A stretch of DNA of 64,000 nucleotides. Source: an uncultured Clostridia bacterium. GTDB taxonomy: Bacteria; Bacillota; Clostridia; Christensenellales; UBA1242. The stretch is taken from NCBI GenBank assembly GCA_934757845.1, contig CAKVLQ010000001.1, positions 124,001-188,000 of the forward strand. Direction: 5' to 3'. Position 1 is the first letter of the stretch. Each line of letters begins with the position of its first letter. Position numbers and translations under genes: made by a program. This document shows, piece by piece, positions 22,969 to 30,781 of the stretch. The notes beneath the pieces were generated by a model, which saw only the letters and a program-made list of their open reading frames with translations, had not been told where the DNA came from and searched no databases.

Positions 22969-25281
22969 ATGAAAAAAAATAATAATTCAAACAACCAAAA
23001 ATTGGAATTAATTATTCCAGAAGAAGATTATAAAGAAAAAGACAAAATTGCAAATAAGGCATATAGTGTTTTTTCTAGTCTTGACATTTTAAACAAAAAT
23101 AATGACTTGTTTAAATCAACAAAAAACACAACAATAACTGCATTAAAAACAATTTTTAACGCCGAAGAACTTAAAAATTTGCTTCAAAAAACTAACAATA
23201 GCAATCTTGAAGATTTTGCAAAACAAGTTAAAAAAGCAATGAATGGCAAAAATAGTGATGTAACATTAAATGCTGTTGCTTCAAGTGTTAAAGAGTTTTT
23301 AACAAAAGTTAACAAAAACGAAGCAAAATCAACCGATGATGTTAATTTTGACAAAGAAAACTTGAAATCTACTGTTGAAAAACGAGCAAGCGGACCACGA
23401 AACCTTGTTAACCAAGTTACAAGAGTTTATGGCGAAAATCGTTATTATAAAGAGAATGTTCAAACAGAAACATTAAAAATGACTCCGCTTTTTGTTAAAT
23501 TTAACAATAATACAGAAGCAATAAACAAAGCAAACGAAATTGCACAACATATAAAATCAAAATATAAATATAACATCATTTATTCAAACCATGCAAATCC
23601 AATTAATGCTTTGAAAAGAAATATCAGAGTGGAAAAATATTCTGGTGCTATGGATTCTTGCATTAATATGCTTTATAGCGTTGCAAAAACTTTGGTTGGA
23701 AGCAAAAAAATTAATCTAAATCTTGCAAAAAAAATGCTTGATAAAAATGAATATAATGATTATCTTAACGCAAAAGGTTTAGTAAAAAAATATGGAGATG
23801 AAAAAGTTTCTGATATTTTCAAACAACAAAAAGAAACTATAAAAGATGTTGTTTGCACACTTTCAACAATCTTTATGGCAAGATTTGTTTTTGAAGCACC
23901 ACTATTTGCTGAAATTGAACGAGATTTAACCGAACAAGCGTGCTTAAAAATGCGAACTTTAAGAATAAGCAAAGAATCAAACGATGATTATTGGATTAAT
24001 CAACTTATTGAAGATAGGCTTAAAGTTAATGTTTCACAAATTTTGGCTGCAAATGAAATTCGTGAAGTAAATGATTTGAAAGAAATTTATGACAAAAATG
24101 GCACAGTTATTGCAAATCCAGACAAAATTACAAACCTTGAAGATTTGGTTTTTGCAGTTCAATATAACAATCCAACAAGCGTTGAAAATAAAAAAATTGA
24201 AAATGCAAAAAAGAGTTTGGCAAAATATGTTAAACCAGTTATAAAACGACATTTAAAAATTAAAAAACAAAAATCAAACAAATTTTTGGACGAAGTTATA
24301 AGAAAAAGTGAAGCTTATAAAAAATATTATGAAGAATATCTTGAAAGATATAAAAATCTTGAAATCAATGATGAAAATGATAAAAAACTTGAACAAGAAA
24401 AAGACAAAATTGATGGAGAACTAGATAAAACCTCTCAATTTGATGAAACAACAAAAATCACTGATGACGAAAAAGAAAAAATTGCAAACAAAACTGCACA
24501 AAGTGATGCTATTGGCACTGTTTTGAGTTTGGCTGACGAAAATTCGGAAGAAGATGATGACAAACAAACCAAAAATGGTAGTGAAGAAGAAAAAGCAGAA
24601 AAACAAGAAAACAAAGCCGAAGATGCAGATAGTAAGCAAAAAAATGACAAGCAAGAAGAAAAATGCGAAGACAAAGCCGAAAAAACAGAAACAACTGAAA
24701 AAGAGAAACAAACTGAAAACGAAGACAAAGAAGACAAAAAAGTTGTGTTTAAAACAATAAAGAAAGTTCAAGACCTTGCAGACGAAACAGTTTTAAGAAA
24801 AATTAAAAAATATTTTGAAAAAACTGTTTTTGGACAAAACGGAAAAGCAGGTGTTATTGGTGAACGCCTAAATTATAGAGTTATTGAAAAATCAAACAAA
24901 AAAACAACTTATGCAAGCGATAATGAACGACTTGATGACAAAGATTTAACTCTTGCAAACAAAATTAGAGATGAAAAAGCAAGTGAAGTTGTTGAAAGTT
25001 TCAGTGGTAAAGCATTTGAATATTATCAAACTTACAAAGATAATTTAAAAAATCTTACTATTCCAAGTTTGTGCAATGAAGCGATAAAAATCAACCTAAA
25101 TTTTGCAAGTGCTGATAAATTTACCAATGCCGATTTGAAAAAACTTATGAGCGTTGTTATTGCAAAACAAGCAAATGAAGAACTTAAAGAAAATAACATT
25201 GAACTTTACACTGGCAAAAAAACTTTTAAAAATTATGAAAAAATAGCAAAAAATGTGGAGGAAGATTATGACAAAAAATAG
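22969..25281 (+). CDS. Unrecognised 770-residue charged protein of the T4SS-like locus
   Basis: I do not recognise this protein. It has no signal peptide or membrane helix, so it is probably cytoplasmic. Residues 1-440 are mostly helical with a compact-looking block around 180-310 (YNIIYSNHANPINALKR, TIFMARFVFEAPLFAEIERD). Residues about 440-590 are a very acidic and lysine-rich, low-complexity, probably disordered linker. The final 180 residues form another helical domain (VIGERLNYRVIEKSNKKT). It lies 93 nt after the VirB4-like gene with its own TTGAAA-17-TATAAT promoter and overlaps the next gene by 14 nt. An accessory or substrate role for the secretion-like complex is a guess from position only. 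Confidence 0.75.
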   Translation: MKKNNNSNNQKLELIIPEEDYKEKDKIANKAYSVFSSLDILNKNNDLFKSTKNTTITALKTIFNAEELKNLLQKTNNSNLEDFAKQVKKAMNGKNSDVTLNAVASSVKEFLTKVNKNEAKSTDDVNFDKENLKSTVEKRASGPRNLVNQVTRVYGENRYYKENVQTETLKMTPLFVKFNNNTEAINKANEIAQHIKSKYKYNIIYSNHANPINALKRNIRVEKYSGAMDSCINMLYSVAKTLVGSKKINLNLAKKMLDKNEYNDYLNAKGLVKKYGDEKVSDIFKQQKETIKDVVCTLSTIFMARFVFEAPLFAEIERDLTEQACLKMRTLRISKESNDDYWINQLIEDRLKVNVSQILAANEIREVNDLKEIYDKNGTVIANPDKITNLEDLVFAVQYNNPTSVENKKIENAKKSLAKYVKPVIKRHLKIKKQKSNKFLDEVIRKSEAYKKYYEEYLERYKNLEINDENDKKLEQEKDKIDGELDKTSQFDETTKITDDEKEKIANKTAQSDAIGTVLSLADENSEEDDDKQTKNGSEEEKAEKQENKAEDADSKQKNDKQEEKCEDKAEKTETTEKEKQTENEDKEDKKVVFKTIKKVQDLADETVLRKIKKYFEKTVFGQNGKAGVIGERLNYRVIEKSNKKTTYASDNERLDDKDLTLANKIRDEKASEVVESFSGKAFEYYQTYKDNLKNLTIPSLCNEAIKINLNFASADKFTNADLKKLMSVVIAKQANEELKENNIELYTGKKTFKNYEKIAKNVEEDYDKK

Positions 25282-25582
25282 TGATATTCTTGAAATTGAA
25301 TCACCAGTTTGTGCTTTAATTTTTAGAGCAATAAGAGATTCTGAAAAACGAAGTAAAACTTCTATTATAAGTTATTCAGATGTTCAAAATGTTTTGTCTT
25401 ATTATAAAGATGCGTGTGTTGGACAAAAAGATATAAGTTCTCTTGTTGTTGATATTGACAAAGCAAAAAGTGTTTTAACTCAATTTAAGGCAAGTGATTA
25501 TTCAATTATGCAAGTTAAAAAAATCACAGAAGACGCTATTGAACCATCTCAAAAAAAATTGGTTGAAGAACAAATTAGATAA
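25268..25582 (+). CDS. Unrecognised 104-residue protein coupled to the 770-residue gene
   Basis: The frame opens at ATG 25268, 14 nt inside the end of the preceding gene, with a GGAGG Shine-Dalgarno 7 nt upstream, so translation is probably coupled. The protein (MTKNSDILEIESPVCALIFR...) is soluble, helical and without cysteine motifs other than two scattered residues. It is probably a partner of the 770-residue protein. No family is recognised. It is the last gene of the locus, ended by an intrinsic terminator. Confidence 0.8.
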   Translation: MTKNSDILEIESPVCALIFRAIRDSEKRSKTSIISYSDVQNVLSYYKDACVGQKDISSLVVDIDKAKSVLTQFKASDYSIMQVKKITEDAIEPSQKKLVEEQIR

Positions 25583-25593
25583 TTTTAATAATA

Positions 25594-25623
25594 AAAAACC
25601 GCTAAAATTTTGCGGTTTTTTTT
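25594..25623. terminator. Bidirectional terminator between the T4SS-like locus and fba
   Basis: AAAAACCGC/GCGGTTTTT stem with A and T runs. Confidence 0.85.
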
Positions 25624-25747
25624 GAATAATGTGAATTTAAAAGATTATTTATAAAAATTAAATTGTTTGCAATAGATATATATTTTAATTAAAAATAGTA
25701 TTTATTTTATTAAAAATTATTAAACATTTATTTTTAATTTATTATCA

Positions 25748-26653
25748 TTAATTATTGTTAAATAATTCTATTCGATTAACAACTTCTTTTGTCATTTCGT
25801 TAATTGCTGGCAGTAAATAATTTCGTGGAGAAAATTCACTTTTGTTTGAAAGAGCATTTCTTATTCCAGTTGTAAAAGCAATTCTTAAATCGGTGTCAAC
25901 ATTAACCTTGCAAATTCCGCCATTTATTGCTTGTTTTATAGATTTATCATCAACACCTTTTGCAGTTCCAAGGTTTCCACCCGATTTGTTGAAATTTTCA
26001 AGCAATTCACTGCTAACCGAACTTGCCCCATGAAGAACAAGAGGGAAGTGATTGGTATTTTTGTCGATTTGTTTTAAAAGTTCAATTTCAAGTTTGCTTT
26101 CGCCTTTAAATTTGTAAGCACCATGACTTGTTCCAATAGAAATCGCCAAACTATCAACACCTGTTTGCTTTATAAAATCAATAGCACCCTCGGGCGTTGT
26201 TAAAATGCTTTCTTTTCCTATTGTGTTGTCTTCAATTCCTTGAATTTTGCCAAGTTCGCCCTCAACACTAACATTTTTGGTATGTGCATATTCACATACT
26301 TTTTTTGTTAACTCAACATTTTGTTCAAAACCAAGCAAACTTCCGTCTATCATAACCGAAGAATAACCCGCATCAACACACTTTTTACAAATTTCATAAC
26401 TTTTTCCATGGTCTAGGTGAAGAGCAAATTTTAGGTCTAAATTTTCAACTTCGTTTTTAACCATGCAAACAATGTGGTTTAACCCCAAAAACTCAATGGC
26501 ACTTTCACTTGTTGACAAAAAGCAACCTGTATTAGTTTGTTTGCAAGCCTTAATAATTGCTTTAAGTTGTTCTAAACTTGTAAAATTAAACGCACCAACT
26601 GCTCGATTATTCTTTTTTGCTTCAATCAAAATTTCTTTTCCACTAACTAACAT
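25748..26653 (-). CDS. fba: Class II fructose-bisphosphate aldolase
   Basis: This cytoplasmic zinc enzyme splits fructose 1,6-bisphosphate into two triose phosphates in glycolysis. The 301-residue protein shows the class II pattern: GAFNFTS (20-26), the zinc-binding HLDHGKS (about 79-85), SVMIDGS, the second motif SVEGELG and EDNT, the third His in VLHGASS (about 205-211), and the phosphate-binding CKVNVDTDLR. ATG 26653 has AGGAG 5 nt upstream and a TATAAT box about 20 nt further on the minus strand. It is monocistronic and divergent from the M29 peptidase. Confidence 0.96.
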   Translation of the reverse strand: MLVSGKEILIEAKKNNRAVGAFNFTSLEQLKAIIKACKQTNTGCFLSTSESAIEFLGLNHIVCMVKNEVENLDLKFALHLDHGKSYEICKKCVDAGYSSVMIDGSLLGFEQNVELTKKVCEYAHTKNVSVEGELGKIQGIEDNTIGKESILTTPEGAIDFIKQTGVDSLAISIGTSHGAYKFKGESKLEIELLKQIDKNTNHFPLVLHGASSVSSELLENFNKSGGNLGTAKGVDDKSIKQAINGGICKVNVDTDLRIAFTTGIRNALSNKSEFSPRNYLLPAINEMTKEVVNRIELFNNN

Positions 26654-26804
26654 ATTTTTCTCCTTAAATATATTATATAGACATTAATAAAAATAAAAAA
26701 ACAATTTTAACAATTTTGATATAAATTTCTAAATTTTGGTAATTATATTTTTAATTTTTATGTTATTTTGATAAAATAATATTGAAAAAGAAAAAGGAGA
26801 GAAG

Positions 26805-27920
26805 ATGTTTCAAAAAGAAATTGAAAAACTTGCAAAAAATTTGGTGAACTATTCAATTAAACTTCAAAAAGGTGAAAAAGTTTTGATTGAAGGAAATCCA
26901 CTTTGTATTGACTTGATTTTAAGTTTGATTAAGGAGATTTATGCAAAGGGTGGTTATCCGTTTGTAAATTATTCCGACCCGCTTATCACAAGGCAAATTT
27001 TGCTTGGAACAAGTGAAGAGCATATGAAACTAATGACAAAATATATGCAACCTAAAATGAAAGATATGAATGCATATATTGGAATATCAGCAACTAATAA
27101 TGTTTCGGAACTTAAAGATGTTAAAATTGAAAATAAAAATTTATATTCAAAATTTTATTCAAAACCAATTCACAGCGATATTCGTGTTCCAAAAACAAAA
27201 TGGGTAATTCTTAAATATCCAACGCCTGGGTTTAGCCAGCAAGCAGATATGAGTTTGGAAGAATATTCAAAATTTTATTTTAATGTTTGCAACCTTGACT
27301 ATTCAAAAATGAACAAGGCGATGGAAAACTTAAAAAATTTGATGGAAAAAACCGATAAAGTTAAAATTATTGGTCCAGACACTAATTTGACCTTTTCAAT
27401 AAAAGGTATTCCTGCAATAAAATGTGCGGGAGAAATGAATATTCCTGATGGCGAAGTTTATACTGCACCAGTAAAAAACAGTGTTAACGGATTTATTCAT
27501 TATAACACAATCAGCATTTATAATGGTGTTAGGTTTGAAAATGTTAAACTTTGGTTTGAAAATGGAAAAATCGTTAAATGCGAATCTAAAAATCAAAAAG
27601 AATTGGAAAGTATATTTAACATTGATGAAGGGGCAAGATATGTTGGGGAATTTTCGTTTGGGCTTAATCCTTACATTCTTTATCCAACAACTGATATTTT
27701 GTTTGACGAAAAGATTACGGGCTCTATTCATTTTACGCCGGGTGCTTCCTATGATGATGCCTATAACGGAAACAAAAGTGCCGTGCATTGGGATTTAGTT
27801 TTAATACAACGAAAGGATTATGGCGGTGGCGAAATTTATTTTGACGACAAACTTATAAGAAAAGACGGGCTTTTTGTTGTTGATGAATTAAAATGTTTAA
27901 ATCCTAGAAATTTAAAATAA
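26805..27920 (+). CDS. M29 family metallo-aminopeptidase (AmpS/aminopeptidase T type)
   Basis: The 371-residue cytoplasmic enzyme removes N-terminal residues from peptides using a two-metal centre. Family-specific features are the start FQKEIEKLAKNLVNYS, GEMNIPDGEVYTAP with a glutamate ligand (about 208-221), VGEFSFGLNP (about 283-292), GSIHFTPGASYDD with a histidine ligand (about 307-319), and HWDLV (about 330-334). Length matches M29 peptidases (about 370-410). It starts at ATG 26805 with AAGGAGAG 4 nt upstream. It lies 62 nt before gap with no terminator between and may be co-transcribed. Confidence 0.93.
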   Translation: MFQKEIEKLAKNLVNYSIKLQKGEKVLIEGNPLCIDLILSLIKEIYAKGGYPFVNYSDPLITRQILLGTSEEHMKLMTKYMQPKMKDMNAYIGISATNNVSELKDVKIENKNLYSKFYSKPIHSDIRVPKTKWVILKYPTPGFSQQADMSLEEYSKFYFNVCNLDYSKMNKAMENLKNLMEKTDKVKIIGPDTNLTFSIKGIPAIKCAGEMNIPDGEVYTAPVKNSVNGFIHYNTISIYNGVRFENVKLWFENGKIVKCESKNQKELESIFNIDEGARYVGEFSFGLNPYILYPTTDILFDEKITGSIHFTPGASYDDAYNGNKSAVHWDLVLIQRKDYGGGEIYFDDKLIRKDGLFVVDELKCLNPRNLK

Positions 27921-27982
27921 AAATTTAAAATAATGATAACAAAAATAAAAAAATGTGCCATGGCACAAAGAAGGAGAAAATT

Positions 27983-28993
27983 ATGAAAAAAGTTAAAATT
28001 GGAATTAATGGATTTGGAAGAATTGGAAGATTGATGTTAAGGGCAAGTTTGGAAGAGAGCGAGCATGAAAATGTTGAAGTTGTTGCAATAAACGACCCAT
28101 TTTTGGATATCGAATATGCTTGCTATTTGTATAACTTTGACACTATTCATGGGAAAAGTAGAGATACAGCAACAGTTCAAAATGGTAAAATTTGTGTTGG
28201 TGGAAAAGAAATTTCGTTTGTAAGCGAACTTAACCCAGAAAATATTGGTTGGGACAAACTAGGTGCAGAAGTTATTGCCGAAGCAACAGGCAAGTTTACG
28301 GCGTTAGAAGATGCAAAAAAGCATATTATCGGTGGGGCAAAAAAAGTTGTTATAACAGCTCCAGGCAAAAAAGGTGTTCCTATGTTTGTTATGGGTGTTA
28401 ACGAAGAAAAATATGCAGGTGAAGAAATTGTTTCAAATGCAAGTTGCACAACAAATTGTTTGGCACCACTTGTTAAAGTTATAAACAACAAATTTGGAAT
28501 TGTTGAAGGCTTGATGAGCACTGTTCATTCAGCAACCGCAACTCAACTTACTGTTGACGGCAGTTCAAAAAAAGATTGGCGTGGTGGTAGAGCAGCAAGT
28601 TATAACATAATTCCTTCTTCAACAGGTGCTGCAAAAGCCGTTGGTCAAGTTATTCCACAAATGGACGGAAAATTAACAGGAATGAGTTTTAGAGTTCCAA
28701 CGCTTGATGTTTCGGTTGTAGATTTAACTGTAAGGCTTGAAAAAGCAACAACTTATGAAGAAATTTGTGAAGAAATTAAGCGTGCGTCAATGTCCGAAAT
28801 GAAAGGCATTTTGGGATATACTGATAAACCTGTTGTGTCGTCTGATTTTATTCATGACAAGCGAACTTCAATTTTTGATGCAAAAGCAGGAATTATGCTA
28901 AATTCAAATTTTGTTAAACTTGTTGCTTGGTATGACAACGAGTGGGGATATTCAAACAAAACACTTGATTTGATTGCACATATTAGCAAATAA
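27983..28993 (+). CDS. gap: Glyceraldehyde-3-phosphate dehydrogenase, type I
   Basis: GAPDH oxidises and phosphorylates glyceraldehyde 3-phosphate with NAD in glycolysis. The 336-residue protein has the NAD-binding INGFGRIGRLMLRA (about 7-20), catalytic cysteine in SNASCTTNCLAP (about 150-161), the HSATATQ histidine, the RGGRAASYNIIPSSTGAA loop, and the C-terminal WYDNEWGYSN. ATG 27983 is chosen for the AAGGAG Shine-Dalgarno; an upstream in-frame ATG at 27953 lacks one. pgk and tpi are not adjacent. A nested terminator lies 134 nt downstream. Confidence 0.98.
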   Translation: MKKVKIGINGFGRIGRLMLRASLEESEHENVEVVAINDPFLDIEYACYLYNFDTIHGKSRDTATVQNGKICVGGKEISFVSELNPENIGWDKLGAEVIAEATGKFTALEDAKKHIIGGAKKVVITAPGKKGVPMFVMGVNEEKYAGEEIVSNASCTTNCLAPLVKVINNKFGIVEGLMSTVHSATATQLTVDGSSKKDWRGGRAASYNIIPSSTGAAKAVGQVIPQMDGKLTGMSFRVPTLDVSVVDLTVRLEKATTYEEICEEIKRASMSEMKGILGYTDKPVVSSDFIHDKRTSIFDAKAGIMLNSNFVKLVAWYDNEWGYSNKTLDLIAHISK

Positions 28994-29126
28994 AAATATT
29001 TTCATATTAACAAATGTTGGACAAAAATCAATTATAAATATCAATTTATGCTAATTTGAACTAATGTTTAATTAAACATTCATTTTAATCAAGGGAAATT
29101 AGATTTATAAAAAATAAAATGATAAC

Positions 29127-29188
29127 AAAAAAGATGCTTTTAAATAAGCAATCTTTATTTAAGATTGCTTAAAAACTGCATCTTTTTT
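29127..29188. terminator. Nested double-stem terminator between gap and ldh
   Basis: The outer AAAAAAGATGC/GCATCTTTTTT stem encloses a perfect inner AAGCAATCTT/AAGATTGCTT hairpin; runs at both ends suit both convergent genes. Otherwise the spacer 28994-29272 shows nothing. Confidence 0.8.
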
Positions 29189-29272
29189 GTTTTTCTCCAC
29201 TATTTGTTTTTATGGTAAAATATATTTCCGTTTATTTTTTTTCTTAAAAATTGGCAAAAAATATAATAAAAA

Positions 29273-30178
29273 TTAATTTATTTTATTTAAAACTGCTTGA
29301 ATTGCGTTAACGCTTTCTTCAAATTTCATTTTGTCATCATCGTTCAAATTCAAATCTAAAACTTTTTCAATACCTTTTTTTGACAAAATTGAAGGTTGTC
29401 CAATATACAATCCAAATTGTTTGTTGAAAGATGACACTGTAAAAATTTTGTGGCTGTCGTCTAATATAGCATTTGTGATTTTTGCAAGGCAAATTCCAAT
29501 GCCATAACTTGTGTTGCCTTTTTTGTTTATAATATCATAAGCGGAATTTCTAACATCATAAGTGATTTTGCTCATTTCGTCTTTTGTTAAAAATTTGTTT
29601 GCTTTGTCAAGACCGATTTGTGTGTTATTCCAAGGTATAAATTCACTGTCGCCATGTTCTCCAATAACATAACCATGAATGCTTTTTGTGTTAATACCAA
29701 GTTTTTCACTTATCAAAAAGCGTAATCTCGCAGTGTCCAAAATTGTTCCACTTCCAATAACTTTGCTTTTGTCAAAACCACTTAATTTTTGCGTTATTTG
29801 CGTCATAACATCAAGTGGATTTGTTGCAATTAAATAAATTCCACAAAAATTGGTTTTGTTAATTTCTGAAATTATACTTTTAAAAACTTCATAATTTTTT
29901 TTAACCAAATCAAGCCTTGTTTCGCCCTCGTTTTGATTTCTTCCAGCACAAATGCAAACAATATCAGCATTAGCACAATCTTTATAATCTCCAGCATAAA
30001 TTTTCATTTTGTTTGGTGAAAAACTTATTGCGTGCATAAGGTCAAGTGCTTCTCCTTCACACTTTTCTTTGTTAAGGTCGCACAAAACAAGTTCACTAAC
30101 TCTTGTTTTTTGATTAACCAAACTGTAAGCATAACTCATGCCAACATTTCCACAACCTATCAATACAACTTTACTCAT
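29273..30178 (-). CDS. ldh: L-lactate dehydrogenase
   Basis: LDH reduces pyruvate to L-lactate to recycle NADH in fermentation. The 301-residue protein has the Rossmann motif IGCGNVGMSYAYSL (7-20), the substrate-specificity loop GRNQNEGETRLDLVK (about 79-93), ATNPLDVMT, and the catalytic histidine in IGEHGDSEF (about 171-179). The glutamine in NQNEGETR points to lactate rather than malate, which would have arginine there. ATG 30178 has AAGGAG 5 nt upstream on the minus strand. It is monocistronic. Confidence 0.93.
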   Translation of the reverse strand: MSKVVLIGCGNVGMSYAYSLVNQKTRVSELVLCDLNKEKCEGEALDLMHAISFSPNKMKIYAGDYKDCANADIVCICAGRNQNEGETRLDLVKKNYEVFKSIISEINKTNFCGIYLIATNPLDVMTQITQKLSGFDKSKVIGSGTILDTARLRFLISEKLGINTKSIHGYVIGEHGDSEFIPWNNTQIGLDKANKFLTKDEMSKITYDVRNSAYDIINKKGNTSYGIGICLAKITNAILDDSHKIFTVSSFNKQFGLYIGQPSILSKKGIEKVLDLNLNDDDKMKFEESVNAIQAVLNKIN

Positions 30179-30278
30179 AAAATCTCCTTTATTTTTTTAT
30201 ATATTTTATCTAATTTTTTAAAAAAAATAAAGAAAATATAATAGTTTTAAAAAATTTAACCAAAAATTTTTCAAACAC

Positions 30279-30307
30279 TTGACATTAAAAGATTGTAATC
30301 ATATAAT
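30279..30307 (+). promoter_or_regulatory. Consensus promoter of the TM2 gene
   Basis: TTGACA (30279-30284), 17-nt spacer, TATAAT (30302-30307). Confidence 0.85.
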
Positions 30308-30313
30308 TACAAT
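30292..30313 (+). promoter_or_regulatory. Palindromic operator candidate over the TM2-gene -10 box
   Basis: ATTGTAAT-CATATA-ATTACAAT: 8-bp perfect arms straddle the -10 hexamer, as expected of a repressor site. The regulator is unknown. Confidence 0.5.
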
Positions 30314-30342
30314 AATTATAGTATAATTTTAAGGAGATAATT

Positions 30343-30684
30343 ATGGAAAAAAATAATGTTGATTTAACATTTATGCAATATCAAGACCTTATTCCTGACG
30401 AACAAAAACTTAATTTTAAACGAAGTTTGGAAAGAGCAGATGACAAAAGTATGGACAATTTGATGATGGTTAAAACTTACAATCCAATGATTGTTTTAAT
30501 TTGTTCAATCTTTTTGGGTAGTCTTGGTGTTGATAGATTTTTGATTGGCGACACAGGTCTTGGGGTTTGCAAACTTTTGTTTGGTTGGCTAACTTTTGGA
30601 ATTTGGCCACTTGTTGACATTTTCTTTTCATACAAATCAGCAAAAGAAAAAAATTTGTTTAATTTGTTAAGCGTTTTAAGATAA
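30343..30684 (+). CDS. TM2 domain membrane protein
   Basis: The 113-residue protein has a soluble N-terminal half (residues 1-45) and a C-terminal TM2 domain (PF05154). The domain has helix 1 LICSIFLGSLGVDRFLIGD with the DRF turn (about 52-70), GLGVCKLLFGWLTFGIWPLVDIFF as helix 2 (about 72-95), and the YKSAKEKN tail. TM2 proteins are small membrane proteins of unknown biochemical role. ATG 30343 has AAGGAG 7 nt upstream. It has its own consensus promoter with an overlapping palindrome and its own terminator, so it is a regulated single gene. Confidence 0.93.
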   Translation: MEKNNVDLTFMQYQDLIPDEQKLNFKRSLERADDKSMDNLMMVKTYNPMIVLICSIFLGSLGVDRFLIGDTGLGVCKLLFGWLTFGIWPLVDIFFSYKSAKEKNLFNLLSVLR

Positions 30685-30709
30685 ATAGAACTTTTGTTCT
30701 ATTTTTTTT
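30684..30709 (+). terminator. Intrinsic terminator of the TM2 gene
   Basis: AATAGAAC/GTTCTATT stem, TTTT loop, T-run. Confidence 0.85.
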
Positions 30710-30781
30710 GTTTTTTAAGTTAGATTTATTATTGACTAATAAGCAAAAATTTTGCTATAATTAATTTTTAGGAGAAGATTT

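Noticed and set aside
24421..24771. Overlapping Phe- and Ser-rich frames on the minus strand
   Set aside because: They are the complement of the Glu/Lys-rich linker of the 770-residue protein; the composition explains the open frames.
17709..25582. Complete integrative conjugative element
   Set aside because: No integrase, relaxase, coupling protein or flanking direct repeats could be found; the neighbours are ordinary housekeeping genes.
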